Translations under genes and position numbers: made by a program
Shown here: piece after piece, positions 16,090-24,120 of the stretch
Layout of the letters: each line of letters starts with the position of its first letter
Position numbering within the stretch: position 1 is the first letter of the stretch
Notes under the pieces: model-generated
Told to the model about the DNA's origin: nothing
Seen by the model: only the letters and a program-made list of their open reading frames with translations
Databases searched by the model: none
Source: JAHEJB01 sp041748175
GTDB taxonomy: Bacteria > Bacteroidota > Rhodothermia > Rhodothermales > Rubricoccaceae
DNA: 64,000 nt
NCBI GenBank assembly: GCA_041748175.1
Contig: JBGTDU010000087.1
Coordinates: forward strand, 6,829 to 70,828
Reading direction: 5' to 3'

Positions 16090-16446
16090 CTATAGGGTAT
16101 AGGGTACATGGACAAAGCCATACTTGGCTGGATTGAAGTCCTTCGTATTCCGCGTAGCCAGCTTCAAGCCGTGATGCAAAGCAAGGGCTGCCTGGAAGGC
16201 ATCAGGGAGCTTCCAGGGCTCGGATCGGCGTAGTTGCGCCTCCCTTTCGTCGATAGCCGAATCAATGTGGTGAACCGGGAACGTCCGCAGGAAATCGACT
16301 GTCGCGATGTGCGTTGGGTCATCAACGCCTGCCAACACTTCCGCGAAGGTTACGACAGAAATGGATGCACGCGTTTCCCCGACAAATGCCCGTGCGGCTG
16401 GGACCTCGTTGAGGTAGTCGATGAGGATGACGGAATCGAGGAGCAC
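16090..16446 (-). CDS. PIN-domain toxin, VapC family
   Basis: The 118-aa protein has the PIN nuclease layout. It opens MLLDSVILIDYLNEVPAAR with acidic D4 and D10, continues SVVTFAEVLAG with the conserved Glu, and ends LPDAFQAALALHHGLKLATRNTKDF with the third acidic residue in PDA. VapC toxins are Mg-dependent RNases that cut tRNA or rRNA. The start codon overlaps the stop of the upstream antitoxin gene by one base, the usual arrangement of a type II toxin-antitoxin operon. Confidence 0.85.
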   Translation of the reverse strand: MLLDSVILIDYLNEVPAARAFVGETRASISVVTFAEVLAGVDDPTHIATVDFLRTFPVHHIDSAIDEREAQLRRSEPWKLPDAFQAALALHHGLKLATRNTKDFNPAKYGFVHVPYTL

Positions 16447-16727
16447 TAGCTCGCGGTGCTCGATCTGTCATCCCACTCCGACCGCACTCGGCGCTGGTAA
16501 TCAAGGCCTTCTCCACCCGTCCAGTTGATTATCTCTGCCAATTCGCGGCGGCGTTCGTCCACATCGTCTCCTTCCTCAGCCTCTCGTACGGTCGGGGGTT
16601 CCGCAGCGCCGTCGCCGCCAGCTTCTTCTGACAGCCGCGCATCAAGCATCCGCCGAAACCGACGCACTTCTTCCAGAGGCACAGCCATCAAAGCGGTTTC
16701 TAACTCCTGGATACTCATGGTTCTCAC
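16446..16727 (-). CDS. Antitoxin partner of VapC
   Basis: This 93-aa acidic protein begins MRTMSIQELETALMAVPLEEVRRFRRMLDARL; a second ATG at 16718 is also possible. An acidic disordered middle (REAEEGDDVDERRRELAE) leads to a C-terminal tail that would wrap the toxin. It overlaps vapC by one base. The N-terminal helix pair may be the operator-binding part, but no classic AbrB or RHH motif is obvious, so the antitoxin call rests mostly on position and charge. Confidence 0.7.
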   Translation of the reverse strand: MRTMSIQELETALMAVPLEEVRRFRRMLDARLSEEAGGDGAAEPPTVREAEEGDDVDERRRELAEIINWTGGEGLDYQRRVRSEWDDRSSTAS

Positions 16728-16873
16728 TTCTGCTGAAAAGGCGACCGGGGTTTCTCGGAGGCATTAGCAACGTGCAAGGTGGCCAGAAGATTCCGTAACA
16801 GAACCTGACCCGCGGTCTCGTTGGGACCAGAGAACAGCTATTGAATTCCGAACCAGCTATCTTCTGCAACTCT

Positions 16874-17098
16874 GTGACAACCAGGCTCCAGAACGTATTC
16901 CGGCACCTCTCACGCCTACCGCGACGTGAGCAAGATGCTTTGGCGGGAGTGATTGAACTGGAGATGGCTGGCGACGCGAGTTGGGAGCAACTCGTGGCAG
17001 CGACTACGGATGAACAGTTGGATCGTCTAGGAGAGGAGATGGATGCACACCGCGAGGAAGGGATCGTTTCACTCGACGAACTGCGGACGCAGGTTTGA
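16874..17098 (+). CDS. Antitoxin homologous to the one at 45746, toxin lost
   Basis: Starting at GTG 16874 the product is 74 aa (MTTRLQNVFRHLSRLPRRE). It aligns along its length with the 75-aa antitoxin at 45746: shared positions include the LP near residue 16, a central W, the block TTDEQ, and the end SLDEL/SIDEL. Its stop overlaps a TTG that begins TGSFSRSFEKRLR, matching the first ~14 residues of the 45970 toxin, after which the toxin is gone. It is thus an antitoxin orphaned by truncation of its toxin. Confidence 0.7.
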   Translation: MTTRLQNVFRHLSRLPRREQDALAGVIELEMAGDASWEQLVAATTDEQLDRLGEEMDAHREEGIVSLDELRTQV

Positions 17099-17313
17099 CC
17101 GGCAGCTTCTCGCGCAGCTTCGAGAAGCGGCTACGCTATGAGCGAGAGGCCGTTGAAAGCAGCTTGGGTGCTGGCGCCAACTTCGGTCGTGCGGACATCC
17201 GCTCCAGGCGCTTCACCTCATCGAACAGCAATTCGACATCGTAACCGAACTCCGCCGCCATCGAGTCGCGGATGGCGCGGACTTCGGCGATGATCTCGTC
17301 TTGTATCTGTTCG
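17067..17313. repeat. 247-bp duplicated segment, copy B
   Basis: This copy matches 15831-16077 over its whole length. Here the antitoxin reading frame continues upstream and is complete, so copy B is closer to the ancestral state. The toxin remnant starts at TTG 17095 and runs into the antisense of the small gene at 17136. Confidence 0.75.
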
Positions 17314-17336
17314 CTATTGAGATCTGGTGGGATCAT
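17136..17336 (-). CDS. Small paralogous protein B, 66 aa
   Basis: Starting at ATG 17336 the product begins MIPPDLNSEQIQDEIIAEVRAIRDSMAAEF and ends RLERMSARPKLAPAPKLL. It is the paralogue of protein A at 15900 and lies in the duplicated block. The differences between the copies preserve the reading frame, suggesting both have been coding since the duplication. Function unknown; its partner toxin, if any, is not adjacent in this copy. Confidence 0.6.
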   Translation of the reverse strand: MIPPDLNSEQIQDEIIAEVRAIRDSMAAEFGYDVELLFDEVKRLERMSARPKLAPAPKLLSTASRS

Positions 17337-17391
17337 AGCTGGAATAGATGGTCGGGAAAAGAATTTGCGGCCTGGAAACACAAAATAGTCG

Positions 17392-17515
17392 GTCACTCCC
17401 GCGCAGGCTGGAGCCTATTCCACAATTCAGCTTCTAAGCATCCGCAGTCGGCAGCTCTCATTCTATGAGATGGTAGCTAGCGCGGGGAATGGGTCCCCGC
17501 CGTCGCGGGGATGAC
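17392..17515. mobile_element. Second MITE-like repeat, copy B (124 bp)
   Basis: The left end reads GTCACTCCCGCGCAGGCTGG; the reverse complement of the right end begins GTCATCCCCGCGACGG, giving imperfect inverted termini of about 24 bp. The interior shares CAATTCAGCTTCTA, AGTCGGCAG and GGTAGCTA with copy A at 15709-15830. No coding capacity. It lies between small gene B and tkt. The remainder of 17337-17642 holds nothing else I can identify. Confidence 0.6.
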
Positions 17516-17642
17516 GAGTTGGGGGTTATGCGGATAGTTCGGGAAGCAGTTTTAGCCATCACCAGCGCAATTCACCTCTGCGTATTGAAGCCCCCGAGCC
17601 CAACCCGTAGCTTCCGGCACTCAGAACCCGCTCCCGGTTTTC

Positions 17643-19697
17643 ATGGCTGAAACGCTCGTGGCCGAACCCTCCGTCGAAATCACACCGCAGGCCGACGAGG
17701 ACACCGCCGATCTCGCCGCGCTGGCCGCGCGCACCATTCGCGGCTTGGCGATTGACGCGGTACAAGCGGCGGAGTCCGGGCACCCCGGACTGCCAATGGG
17801 CATGGCCGACGTGGCTACTGTGCTCTGGACGAAGTTCCTCAAGCACAACCCGAAAGACCCCCATTGGCCCGACCGCGACCGCTTCGTGCTCTCAGCCGGC
17901 CATGGCTCGATGCTGCTTTATAGCCTGCTCCATTTAAGCGGTTACGACCTGCCCCTGACCGAGATCAGGAACTTTCGGCAGCTCAAGAGCAAGACGCCGG
18001 GCCACCCGGAGAACTTTGTGACTGTAGGCGTGGAGACGACGACGGGGCCGCTCGGGCAGGGCCTCTCGAACGCCATCGGGATGGCCGTCGCCGAGAAACA
18101 CCTCGCCGCTGTCTTCAACACGGACGAGCATACGGTCGTGGACCATCACACCTATGTCATCGCGTCCGACGGGGACCTCATGGAGGGCGTCACGAATGAG
18201 GCGTCGTCGCTGGCGGGGCACCTCGGCCTCGGCAAGCTCATCGTTTTCTGGGACGACAACAGCATCTCCATCGATGGATCGACCGAACTTGCGTTTACCG
18301 AGGACGTCCCAGCTCGATACCGGGCGCTTGGCTGGCACGTCATCGGCCCGATTGACGGGCACGACCGCGCGGCGGTAGAAGACGCGATTCGAGAGGCGCA
18401 AGCCGAGACGGACCGCCCCACGCTCATCGACTGCAAGACGACGATAGGCTTTGGGAGTCCGAACCGAGCGGGCACGGCGAAGGCCCACGGCGAGCCGCTG
18501 GGCGAGGAGGAAGTCGCCCTGACGAAAGAGAACCTCGGCATTCCGCTGGAGCCGAAGTTCTTCGTCCCCGATGGCGGCGACAGGCTTCTGAAGGAGCAGG
18601 CGTTCTCCGGGATGGAAGCGCACTGCAAATGGAGCGGCGTCTTTAACGATTACAAGGAATCCCACCCAGACAAAGCCGCCGAGTTTGAGCGCCGCTTTTC
18701 AGGAGAGCTTCCCGACGATTGGGACTCGGGCATCCCCGAATTTGAGGCGGACGCAAAAGGCCTGGCCACGCGCGCCGCGAGCGGTAAAGTGCTGGAGGCC
18801 ATCACCCAGACCCTGCCGGAACTCATCGGTGGGTCGGCGGATCTCTCGGGCTCGGTCAAAACGGAAACGGCCGCGACGCCGCATCTCACGGTGAGCAATC
18901 CAGGCGGACGCTATGTCCACTATGGCGTCCGCGAGCACGCGATGGGTTCGATCATGAACGGCTTCTCGCTGCACGGTGGCGTGCGCGGCTATGGTGGCAC
19001 ATTCCTGATCTTCTACGACTACATGCGTCCGCCCGTCCGCCTCGCTGCGCTGATGCGCATCAACCCGATCTACGTTTTCACGCATGACTCCATCGGCCTC
19101 GGCGAGGACGGTCCCACGCACCAACCCGTAGAGCAGCTTGCCGGGCTCCGCTCCGTGCCCAACTGCTGGGTCGTCCGCCCGGCGGACGCCAACGAAACAG
19201 CGGAGGCCTGGCGCGTGGCCATCAACAGAACCGACGGTCCGACGGCCCTGGCACTTACGCGTCAGAATGTGCCGACGCTGGACCGCTCGCGCTACGCTTC
19301 CGCAGAAGGCGTTCGAAACGGTGGTTATATCCTTTCGGAAGCAGACGGGACACCGGACGTCATCCTCATCGGGACGGGCTCTGAGGTTCACCTTGCGCTC
19401 GAAGCACAGAAGACTTTGGTGTCGGAAGGCATCCGGGCTCGCGTTGTTTCCCTGCCTTGCTGGGGGCTGTTCGACCAGCAAGACGTGAGCTATCGGAACG
19501 AAGTCCTGCCGGCCGAGATCACCGCTCGGGTTGCTGTTGAGGCGGGGACGCCGTTCGGCTGGGAGCGCTACGTTGGACTGACAGGCAAGATTGTTGGCAT
19601 CGACCGGTTTGGCGAAAGCGCACCGTATCAGGAGATCTACCAGAGCCTTGGGATCACGGCTGAGGCCGTGGTTGAGGCGGCGAAAATGTTGCTCTAG
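17643..19697 (+). CDS. tkt: Transketolase
   Basis: The 684-aa enzyme uses thiamine diphosphate to move two-carbon units between sugar phosphates in the pentose phosphate pathway. Motifs in order: ESGHPGLPMGMADVATVLW near residue 44, LSAGHGSMLLYSLLHLSGYDL, the TPP-binding GDGDLMEG-type motif here ASDGDLMEGVTNEASSLAGHLGLGKL, the substrate-binding HDSIGLGEDGPTHQPVEQL, and a C-terminal domain ending GITAEAVVEAAK. Length is normal. The first ~25 residues are a variable acidic leader. The rpe gene 360 bp downstream acts in the same pathway. Confidence 0.97.
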   Translation: MAETLVAEPSVEITPQADEDTADLAALAARTIRGLAIDAVQAAESGHPGLPMGMADVATVLWTKFLKHNPKDPHWPDRDRFVLSAGHGSMLLYSLLHLSGYDLPLTEIRNFRQLKSKTPGHPENFVTVGVETTTGPLGQGLSNAIGMAVAEKHLAAVFNTDEHTVVDHHTYVIASDGDLMEGVTNEASSLAGHLGLGKLIVFWDDNSISIDGSTELAFTEDVPARYRALGWHVIGPIDGHDRAAVEDAIREAQAETDRPTLIDCKTTIGFGSPNRAGTAKAHGEPLGEEEVALTKENLGIPLEPKFFVPDGGDRLLKEQAFSGMEAHCKWSGVFNDYKESHPDKAAEFERRFSGELPDDWDSGIPEFEADAKGLATRAASGKVLEAITQTLPELIGGSADLSGSVKTETAATPHLTVSNPGGRYVHYGVREHAMGSIMNGFSLHGGVRGYGGTFLIFYDYMRPPVRLAALMRINPIYVFTHDSIGLGEDGPTHQPVEQLAGLRSVPNCWVVRPADANETAEAWRVAINRTDGPTALALTRQNVPTLDRSRYASAEGVRNGGYILSEADGTPDVILIGTGSEVHLALEAQKTLVSEGIRARVVSLPCWGLFDQQDVSYRNEVLPAEITARVAVEAGTPFGWERYVGLTGKIVGIDRFGESAPYQEIYQSLGITAEAVVEAAKMLL

Positions 19698-19765
19698 CCC
19701 GGTTCAGTCATGACTCTTTCCGAGCTTGCTTTCGAGGCAGCGAGGGAAATTGGATATGTGCCGTA

Positions 19766-19852
19766 ATGAAACGCCCCAATGGGACCGGATTTCTTATCAC
19801 GTCGTATCCTACAGACGCCGTAAAAGTAGGTGTTGAAATATGGCCCGCGTAA
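19766..19852 (+). pseudogene. C-terminal fragment of a DUF4258/RelE-like partner gene
   Basis: The frame MKRPNGTGFLITSYPTDAVK ends at 19850-19852 and overlaps the start of the DUF2283 gene by 13 bp. The K-x-x-N-G-x-G-F-x-I-x-T-x-Y pattern is the usual C-terminus of small RelE/colicin-fold or DUF4258 proteins encoded just upstream of DUF2283 genes. The N-terminal two thirds are missing; nothing upstream in frame fits. Confidence 0.45.
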
Positions 19853-20055
19853 GTGTATATCATGATCGCGACGGAAATTCTCTCACCGTCTGGCTCGACG
19901 ACCCGAGTCAGGAATACGTATGCGAAGAAACGGGGGAAGAGGTTGTCCTGATGAAGGATCGCCACGCGCGCGTGATTGGCTTCGAAAAGCTGAACTTCTC
20001 AGGAGAAGGCGGCGACCTGATGCGTGTAGCTTTCGAGACCGTGGCCAGTCACTGA
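19840..20055 (+). CDS. DUF2283 family small protein
   Basis: The 71-aa product (MARVSVYHDRDGNSLTVWLDD, then EEVVLMKDRHARVIGFEKLNF) matches DUF2283: a short beta-hairpin protein with the DxxxNxLxVxL and DxxGxVIGxEIL-like pattern. Members are usually the second gene of a two-gene module thought to be toxin-antitoxin-like. Here the first gene survives only as a fragment (19766-19852). Its stop codon is immediately followed by the rpe start. Confidence 0.75.
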   Translation: MARVSVYHDRDGNSLTVWLDDPSQEYVCEETGEEVVLMKDRHARVIGFEKLNFSGEGGDLMRVAFETVASH

Positions 20056-20760
20056 ATGCCCCGCTTCCACAACCACGCCTACCACGACAGCCCCGTGATT
20101 CTCGCCGCATCCATTCTCGGCGCCGACTTTGGCCGCCTTGAGGCGCATTCCCGCGAGGCGCTCGACGCCGGTGCCGAGTGGATTCATGTGGATGTGATGG
20201 ACGGCCACTTCGTGCCGAACATCTCGCTCGGAGCTCCGGTGATGAAGGATCTCAAGGCGCTGGCCGACGAAAAAGGCGCACTGCTAGACGTCCACCTGAT
20301 GATTGAGAATCCTGACCGCTATCTGGAGGACTTTGCCAACGCCGGAGCAAACATCATCACGGTACATCAGGAAGCTTGCCCTCACCTCCACCGAGCCATT
20401 CAGGCCATCAAGGATCTTGGTTGCAAAGCGGGAGTCGCCGTAAACCCGGGCACGCCGGTCTCGGCGTTGGAAGACGTAGCTGCGGATCTCGATCTGCTTT
20501 TGGTGATGTCCGTCAACCCTGGCTTTGCCGGGCAATCGTACATCCCGGCGACGACGGAAAAACTTCGGCGAGCAAAGCAGCTCCTCCGCACATCAAACTC
20601 GAACGCCCTCCTGGAAGTAGACGGCGGCATAACACCCGACAACGCCCGAGAAGCAACCGACGCCGGAGCTGATGTGCTCGTGGCGGCGTCAGCTATTTTC
20701 CGTGGCGACGTTGCTGAAAACGTCGAGGCCTTCCGCCGCTCGCAGATGCACGTGGTCTGA
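20056..20760 (+). CDS. rpe: Ribulose-phosphate 3-epimerase
   Basis: The 234-aa TIM-barrel enzyme interconverts ribulose-5-phosphate and xylulose-5-phosphate. Motifs: ILAASILGADFGRLEAHSREAL, the metal ligands in WIHVDVMDGHFVPNIS, LDVHLMIENPDRYLEDF, the signature LLVMSVNPGFAGQSYIP, and VDGGITPDNAREATDAGADVLV. Length is standard, with about 12 extra N-terminal residues if the ATG at 20056 is used; that ATG directly follows the DUF2283 stop. It functions with transketolase encoded just upstream. Confidence 0.96.
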   Translation: MPRFHNHAYHDSPVILAASILGADFGRLEAHSREALDAGAEWIHVDVMDGHFVPNISLGAPVMKDLKALADEKGALLDVHLMIENPDRYLEDFANAGANIITVHQEACPHLHRAIQAIKDLGCKAGVAVNPGTPVSALEDVAADLDLLLVMSVNPGFAGQSYIPATTEKLRRAKQLLRTSNSNALLEVDGGITPDNAREATDAGADVLVAASAIFRGDVAENVEAFRRSQMHVV

Positions 20761-20986
20761 CTTTGGTGATTTTCTGCTGAACAGCGCCGGTGCGGAAGAA
20801 CACCGGATAGCGGAGCAAGAATCTACCCGCAGCCAAAAGTGTGTAACCGGTTCGTGCGTCTTGCGGGAAGATATGAGGGCTTCAATGCTTCGTCGGGGAG
20901 TGCAAACGCGACGAATCCCGCACCAACGCATCGGTCGTCGATCCTTCCGTCTTCTTGGTATTCCGATTGCCGCTGGGCAGTTTCAC

Positions 20987-21790
20987 ATGCATCAACAGCA
21001 CGCCCATACCGACCAATCCGCGCCCTATTCGGCCCTGGGGTTGGACGCGAACGCCGACGAAAATGCGGTTCGGAGTGCTTTTCGCAGGCTGGCTTTCGAG
21101 CTCCATCCGGATAGAAACCATCGTCCGGAAGCCAGGGATGAGTTTCTGCGCGTTCGTGAAGCCTACGAGTTACTCATCGACCCGCAGTTCAGGCAGCGTC
21201 ACGAAGCTGAGATCATCGTCGATCAAATGACGCGGGCCGCTGACGAAGCCACGCGCTCGCGGCCACAGCCAACGCCACTCGGAGCGCACTCGCATGAGGT
21301 AGTTCCACCTCCTCCACCGCTGCTCCAGCTCCTTGGGTTGGTCGAAGAAAAAGCACTTCGCGCCACAACTATCGCGGTCCTGGGAGGCGCCGCCCTCATC
21401 GTTCTTGCCGGCGTGCTTGCGTCTCTCTGGCTTGCCATAGGCAGCGCCATATTGGTGGCACTTGCGCTGGCCATCTGGTTTTCCAGGGGTAGGGCATCCG
21501 ACTTACGACTGTATGCACATGGATTCACGGATAGCCGCTGGGAGGAAGCCGGGCGGATCGGTTGGGCCGATGTGCTACGGCTAGACCCTGATCCTCCGTC
21601 GGGGATTCTGGATCTCGAACTCTCAGACGAAGTAGCTGGGATCCTGACTGCAACCAAAAACGCCCCCCGGGGTGTTCTCGTTCGACAAGGCGGACGTGTC
21701 TTCTATCGCCTGCATCTCGGCGATAGTTTTCAGCATGTCGTAGAAATGATCGCGGCGCGCACGGGGTTGGGCGTCGAACGCACCTGGTAA
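20987..21790 (+). CDS. Membrane-anchored J-domain protein
   Basis: The 267-aa protein (start ATG 20987; the open frame extends upstream without protein-like sequence) begins with a J domain: PYSALGLDANADENAVRSAF and the HPD tripeptide in FELHPDRNH, followed by REAYELLIDPQFR. A proline-rich linker (VVPPPPPLLQLLG) precedes two membrane segments (IAVLGGAALIVLAGVLASLW and an adjacent helix) and a beta-rich C-terminal domain. It would recruit DnaK to the inner membrane. The C-terminal domain's partner is unknown. The 226-bp gap upstream (20761-20986) has no recognisable feature. Confidence 0.82.
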   Translation: MHQQHAHTDQSAPYSALGLDANADENAVRSAFRRLAFELHPDRNHRPEARDEFLRVREAYELLIDPQFRQRHEAEIIVDQMTRAADEATRSRPQPTPLGAHSHEVVPPPPPLLQLLGLVEEKALRATTIAVLGGAALIVLAGVLASLWLAIGSAILVALALAIWFSRGRASDLRLYAHGFTDSRWEEAGRIGWADVLRLDPDPPSGILDLELSDEVAGILTATKNAPRGVLVRQGGRVFYRLHLGDSFQHVVEMIAARTGLGVERTW

Positions 21791-21851
21791 TTTAGGGAAC
21801 GGACGACCCTGATCGAGGTGGGTGGTGCTCACAACAGGGTAGCTTCACGGC

Positions 21852-24110
21852 ATGCCAAGAGTTGCCGACGTTGTCCCGCTCACGCCTGTCGAAGGAAGGT
21901 TTTCGTATACCGTTCCGGCTCCGTTGGAATTGGCGGCCATCGCGGGTTCTCGTGTCGTGGTTCCATTTGGTCGGAGGAGAGTGATGGGCGTAGTGGTGGA
22001 TGTCACGGATGCCGAAGCGGAGGGGTTGAAGTCAATCGAGGAGGTCCTTGATGATTCGCCGTCACTCCCCGAAGAGCTGCTTGTGCTGACTCGCTGGATC
22101 GCCGACTACTACGTCAGTTCGTGGGGAGACGTGCTACGGGCAACACTTCCAAAAGGACTAATCTGGTCGCAGTCTGCCTCTCGAGGCGTGTCGATTCGGG
22201 CTAAAATGGTAAGGCATCTCCGAATGGCTGAGGGCGCGAATGTGGAGGCTGTGCTCGTCGATCTGAGAGGTCAAAAGCAGAAAGCCCTGATTGAAGTGCT
22301 CGCCGAAGCGCGAGCTTTCATCCCGCAGGTCGCCGCGCTCCGAGCGAGCGGTGCGTCGGGCGCGACAGCGAAGGGCCTGATCGGGATGGGCCTGGTGGAG
22401 GCCACGGAACTCGAAGTTGAGCGAAGGCCTGATGGGATGGACGACCGCATAGAACCGCCCAACGATGTAGAACTCCACGCCTCGCAATCCGCCGCGCTGG
22501 ACGCAATCTCCAGCGCAATCGCGGCAGAGTCCCAGGCGACCTTTCTGCTCCACGGCGTCACGGGGAGCGGGAAGACGGAGGTTTACATCCGGGCATTGAG
22601 AGAGACGCTGATGCTCGGCAAAGCTGCCATCGTTTTGGTCCCCGAGATAGCCCTGACGCCGCAGACGGTTCGGCGCTTTCGTGCACACTTCGGCGATCAG
22701 GTGACCGTGCTGCATTCCCGCATGAGCGACGGCGAGCGGTTTGATGCATGGCGTGCCATCCGTGAGGGACGCTACCCCATAGTTATCGGCCCGCGCTCGG
22801 CGGTACTCGCTCCGCTTCCGAGCATCGGCCTGATCGTGGTGGACGAGGAGCACGAAACGAGTTACAAACAGTTCGACCCCGCTCCGCGCTACCATGCGCG
22901 CGATGTGGCCGTAATGCGCGCGTACAACAACGGCGCAGTTTGCGTGCTTGGCTCCGCGACGCCCTCACTCGAAAGTGTTGCGAATGCTCAGGCAGGGAAA
23001 TACACGCTTCTCCAAATGCTGGAACGTGTACCCGTGAAAGGCCGAGATGCCGCACCGCTGCCTGCTGTGCGCATCGTCAATCTGTTGCGCGAAAAGCAGG
23101 TCCGGCGTCTGAAAGGTGCGCTGGCCGATGAACTCCGTGAAGCCATCCACGTACGCCTGGAGCGTGGCGAACAGATCATCCTCCTGCAAAACCGGCGGGG
23201 CTACGCGCCGGTCCTCACGTGCGAAGACTGTGGCCACACGCCCGAATGTCGCGACTGCGCCGTGTCGCTCACCTATCACAAGCAGAAGCGCCAACTCCGT
23301 TGCCACTATTGCGGACGGACCGAACGAAGGCCAAGCGTCTGCGCCGTTTGCGGATCGTCGGCGCTGGCATTCCTCGGAGTAGGCACGCAGCGGATTGAGG
23401 AGGAGCTTGCCGGGATCTTTCCCACCGCGCGGCTTTTGCGTATGGACTTCGACACGACTTCGCGCAAGGGCGCGCATCGCGCGATTCTCGATGCCTTCGG
23501 GCGGAGAGAAGCCGATATCCTCCTCGGCACGCAGATGGTAGCCAAGGGGCTTGATTTCCCACACGTGACGCTCGTCGGTGTGGTAGACGCAGACACCGGG
23601 ATGCTCATGCCCGATTTCCGCGCGACCGAGCGCACCTTTCAATTGCTCGCCCAGGTCTCCGGACGGGCAGGCCGACACGATCTGCCCGGTGAAGTCATCC
23701 TCCAAACCCGAAATCCTGACCATCCGGCGATCCGCTTCGCTCTCGCTCACGACTTCGACGGCTTCGCCAAACACGAAATGGAGGAACGCAAAACGTTCGG
23801 CTACCCGCCGTTCGGGCGCATGATTGGCATCGAGTTTAAAGGGTCGGACGAAGCGAGCGTACGACGCTTCGCCGAAGTGTGGACGGACGAACTGGCAAGA
23901 GACGTCAACGGTGCCGCGATCCTCGGCCCCACGCCCGCCTTCGTTGGTCGGGTCAAGCGGCAGTGGCGCTTTCACACGCTCCTGAAAGCGCCACGGTCAG
24001 TTCCGGCGTATGCGTTGGCGGGGTTTGTCCGTGCAACAATTAAGCGCGTTGGTCCTCCAAAGAAAGGGTTCCGCATCCATGTGGATGTGGATCCCGTCGG
24101 TTTGTTTTAA
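21852..24110 (+). CDS. priA: Primosomal protein N' (PriA helicase)
   Basis: The 752-aa replication-restart helicase binds forks and loads the replicative helicase. The N-terminal 3'-end-binding domain begins VPLTPVEGRFSYTVPAPLE; Walker A is GVTGSGKTE; Walker B is DEEHE in VVDEEHETSYKQF; the zinc-binding insertion carries pairs of cysteines (CEDCGHTPECRDC, CHYCG, CAVCG); helicase motif V/VI region reads LLAQVSGRAGRHDLPG. Length and motif order are normal. It is followed tail-to-tail by the pirin gene 10 bp away. Confidence 0.97.
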   Translation: MPRVADVVPLTPVEGRFSYTVPAPLELAAIAGSRVVVPFGRRRVMGVVVDVTDAEAEGLKSIEEVLDDSPSLPEELLVLTRWIADYYVSSWGDVLRATLPKGLIWSQSASRGVSIRAKMVRHLRMAEGANVEAVLVDLRGQKQKALIEVLAEARAFIPQVAALRASGASGATAKGLIGMGLVEATELEVERRPDGMDDRIEPPNDVELHASQSAALDAISSAIAAESQATFLLHGVTGSGKTEVYIRALRETLMLGKAAIVLVPEIALTPQTVRRFRAHFGDQVTVLHSRMSDGERFDAWRAIREGRYPIVIGPRSAVLAPLPSIGLIVVDEEHETSYKQFDPAPRYHARDVAVMRAYNNGAVCVLGSATPSLESVANAQAGKYTLLQMLERVPVKGRDAAPLPAVRIVNLLREKQVRRLKGALADELREAIHVRLERGEQIILLQNRRGYAPVLTCEDCGHTPECRDCAVSLTYHKQKRQLRCHYCGRTERRPSVCAVCGSSALAFLGVGTQRIEEELAGIFPTARLLRMDFDTTSRKGAHRAILDAFGRREADILLGTQMVAKGLDFPHVTLVGVVDADTGMLMPDFRATERTFQLLAQVSGRAGRHDLPGEVILQTRNPDHPAIRFALAHDFDGFAKHEMEERKTFGYPPFGRMIGIEFKGSDEASVRRFAEVWTDELARDVNGAAILGPTPAFVGRVKRQWRFHTLLKAPRSVPAYALAGFVRATIKRVGPPKKGFRIHVDVDPVGLF

Positions 24111-24120
24111 GGCATGGCGC

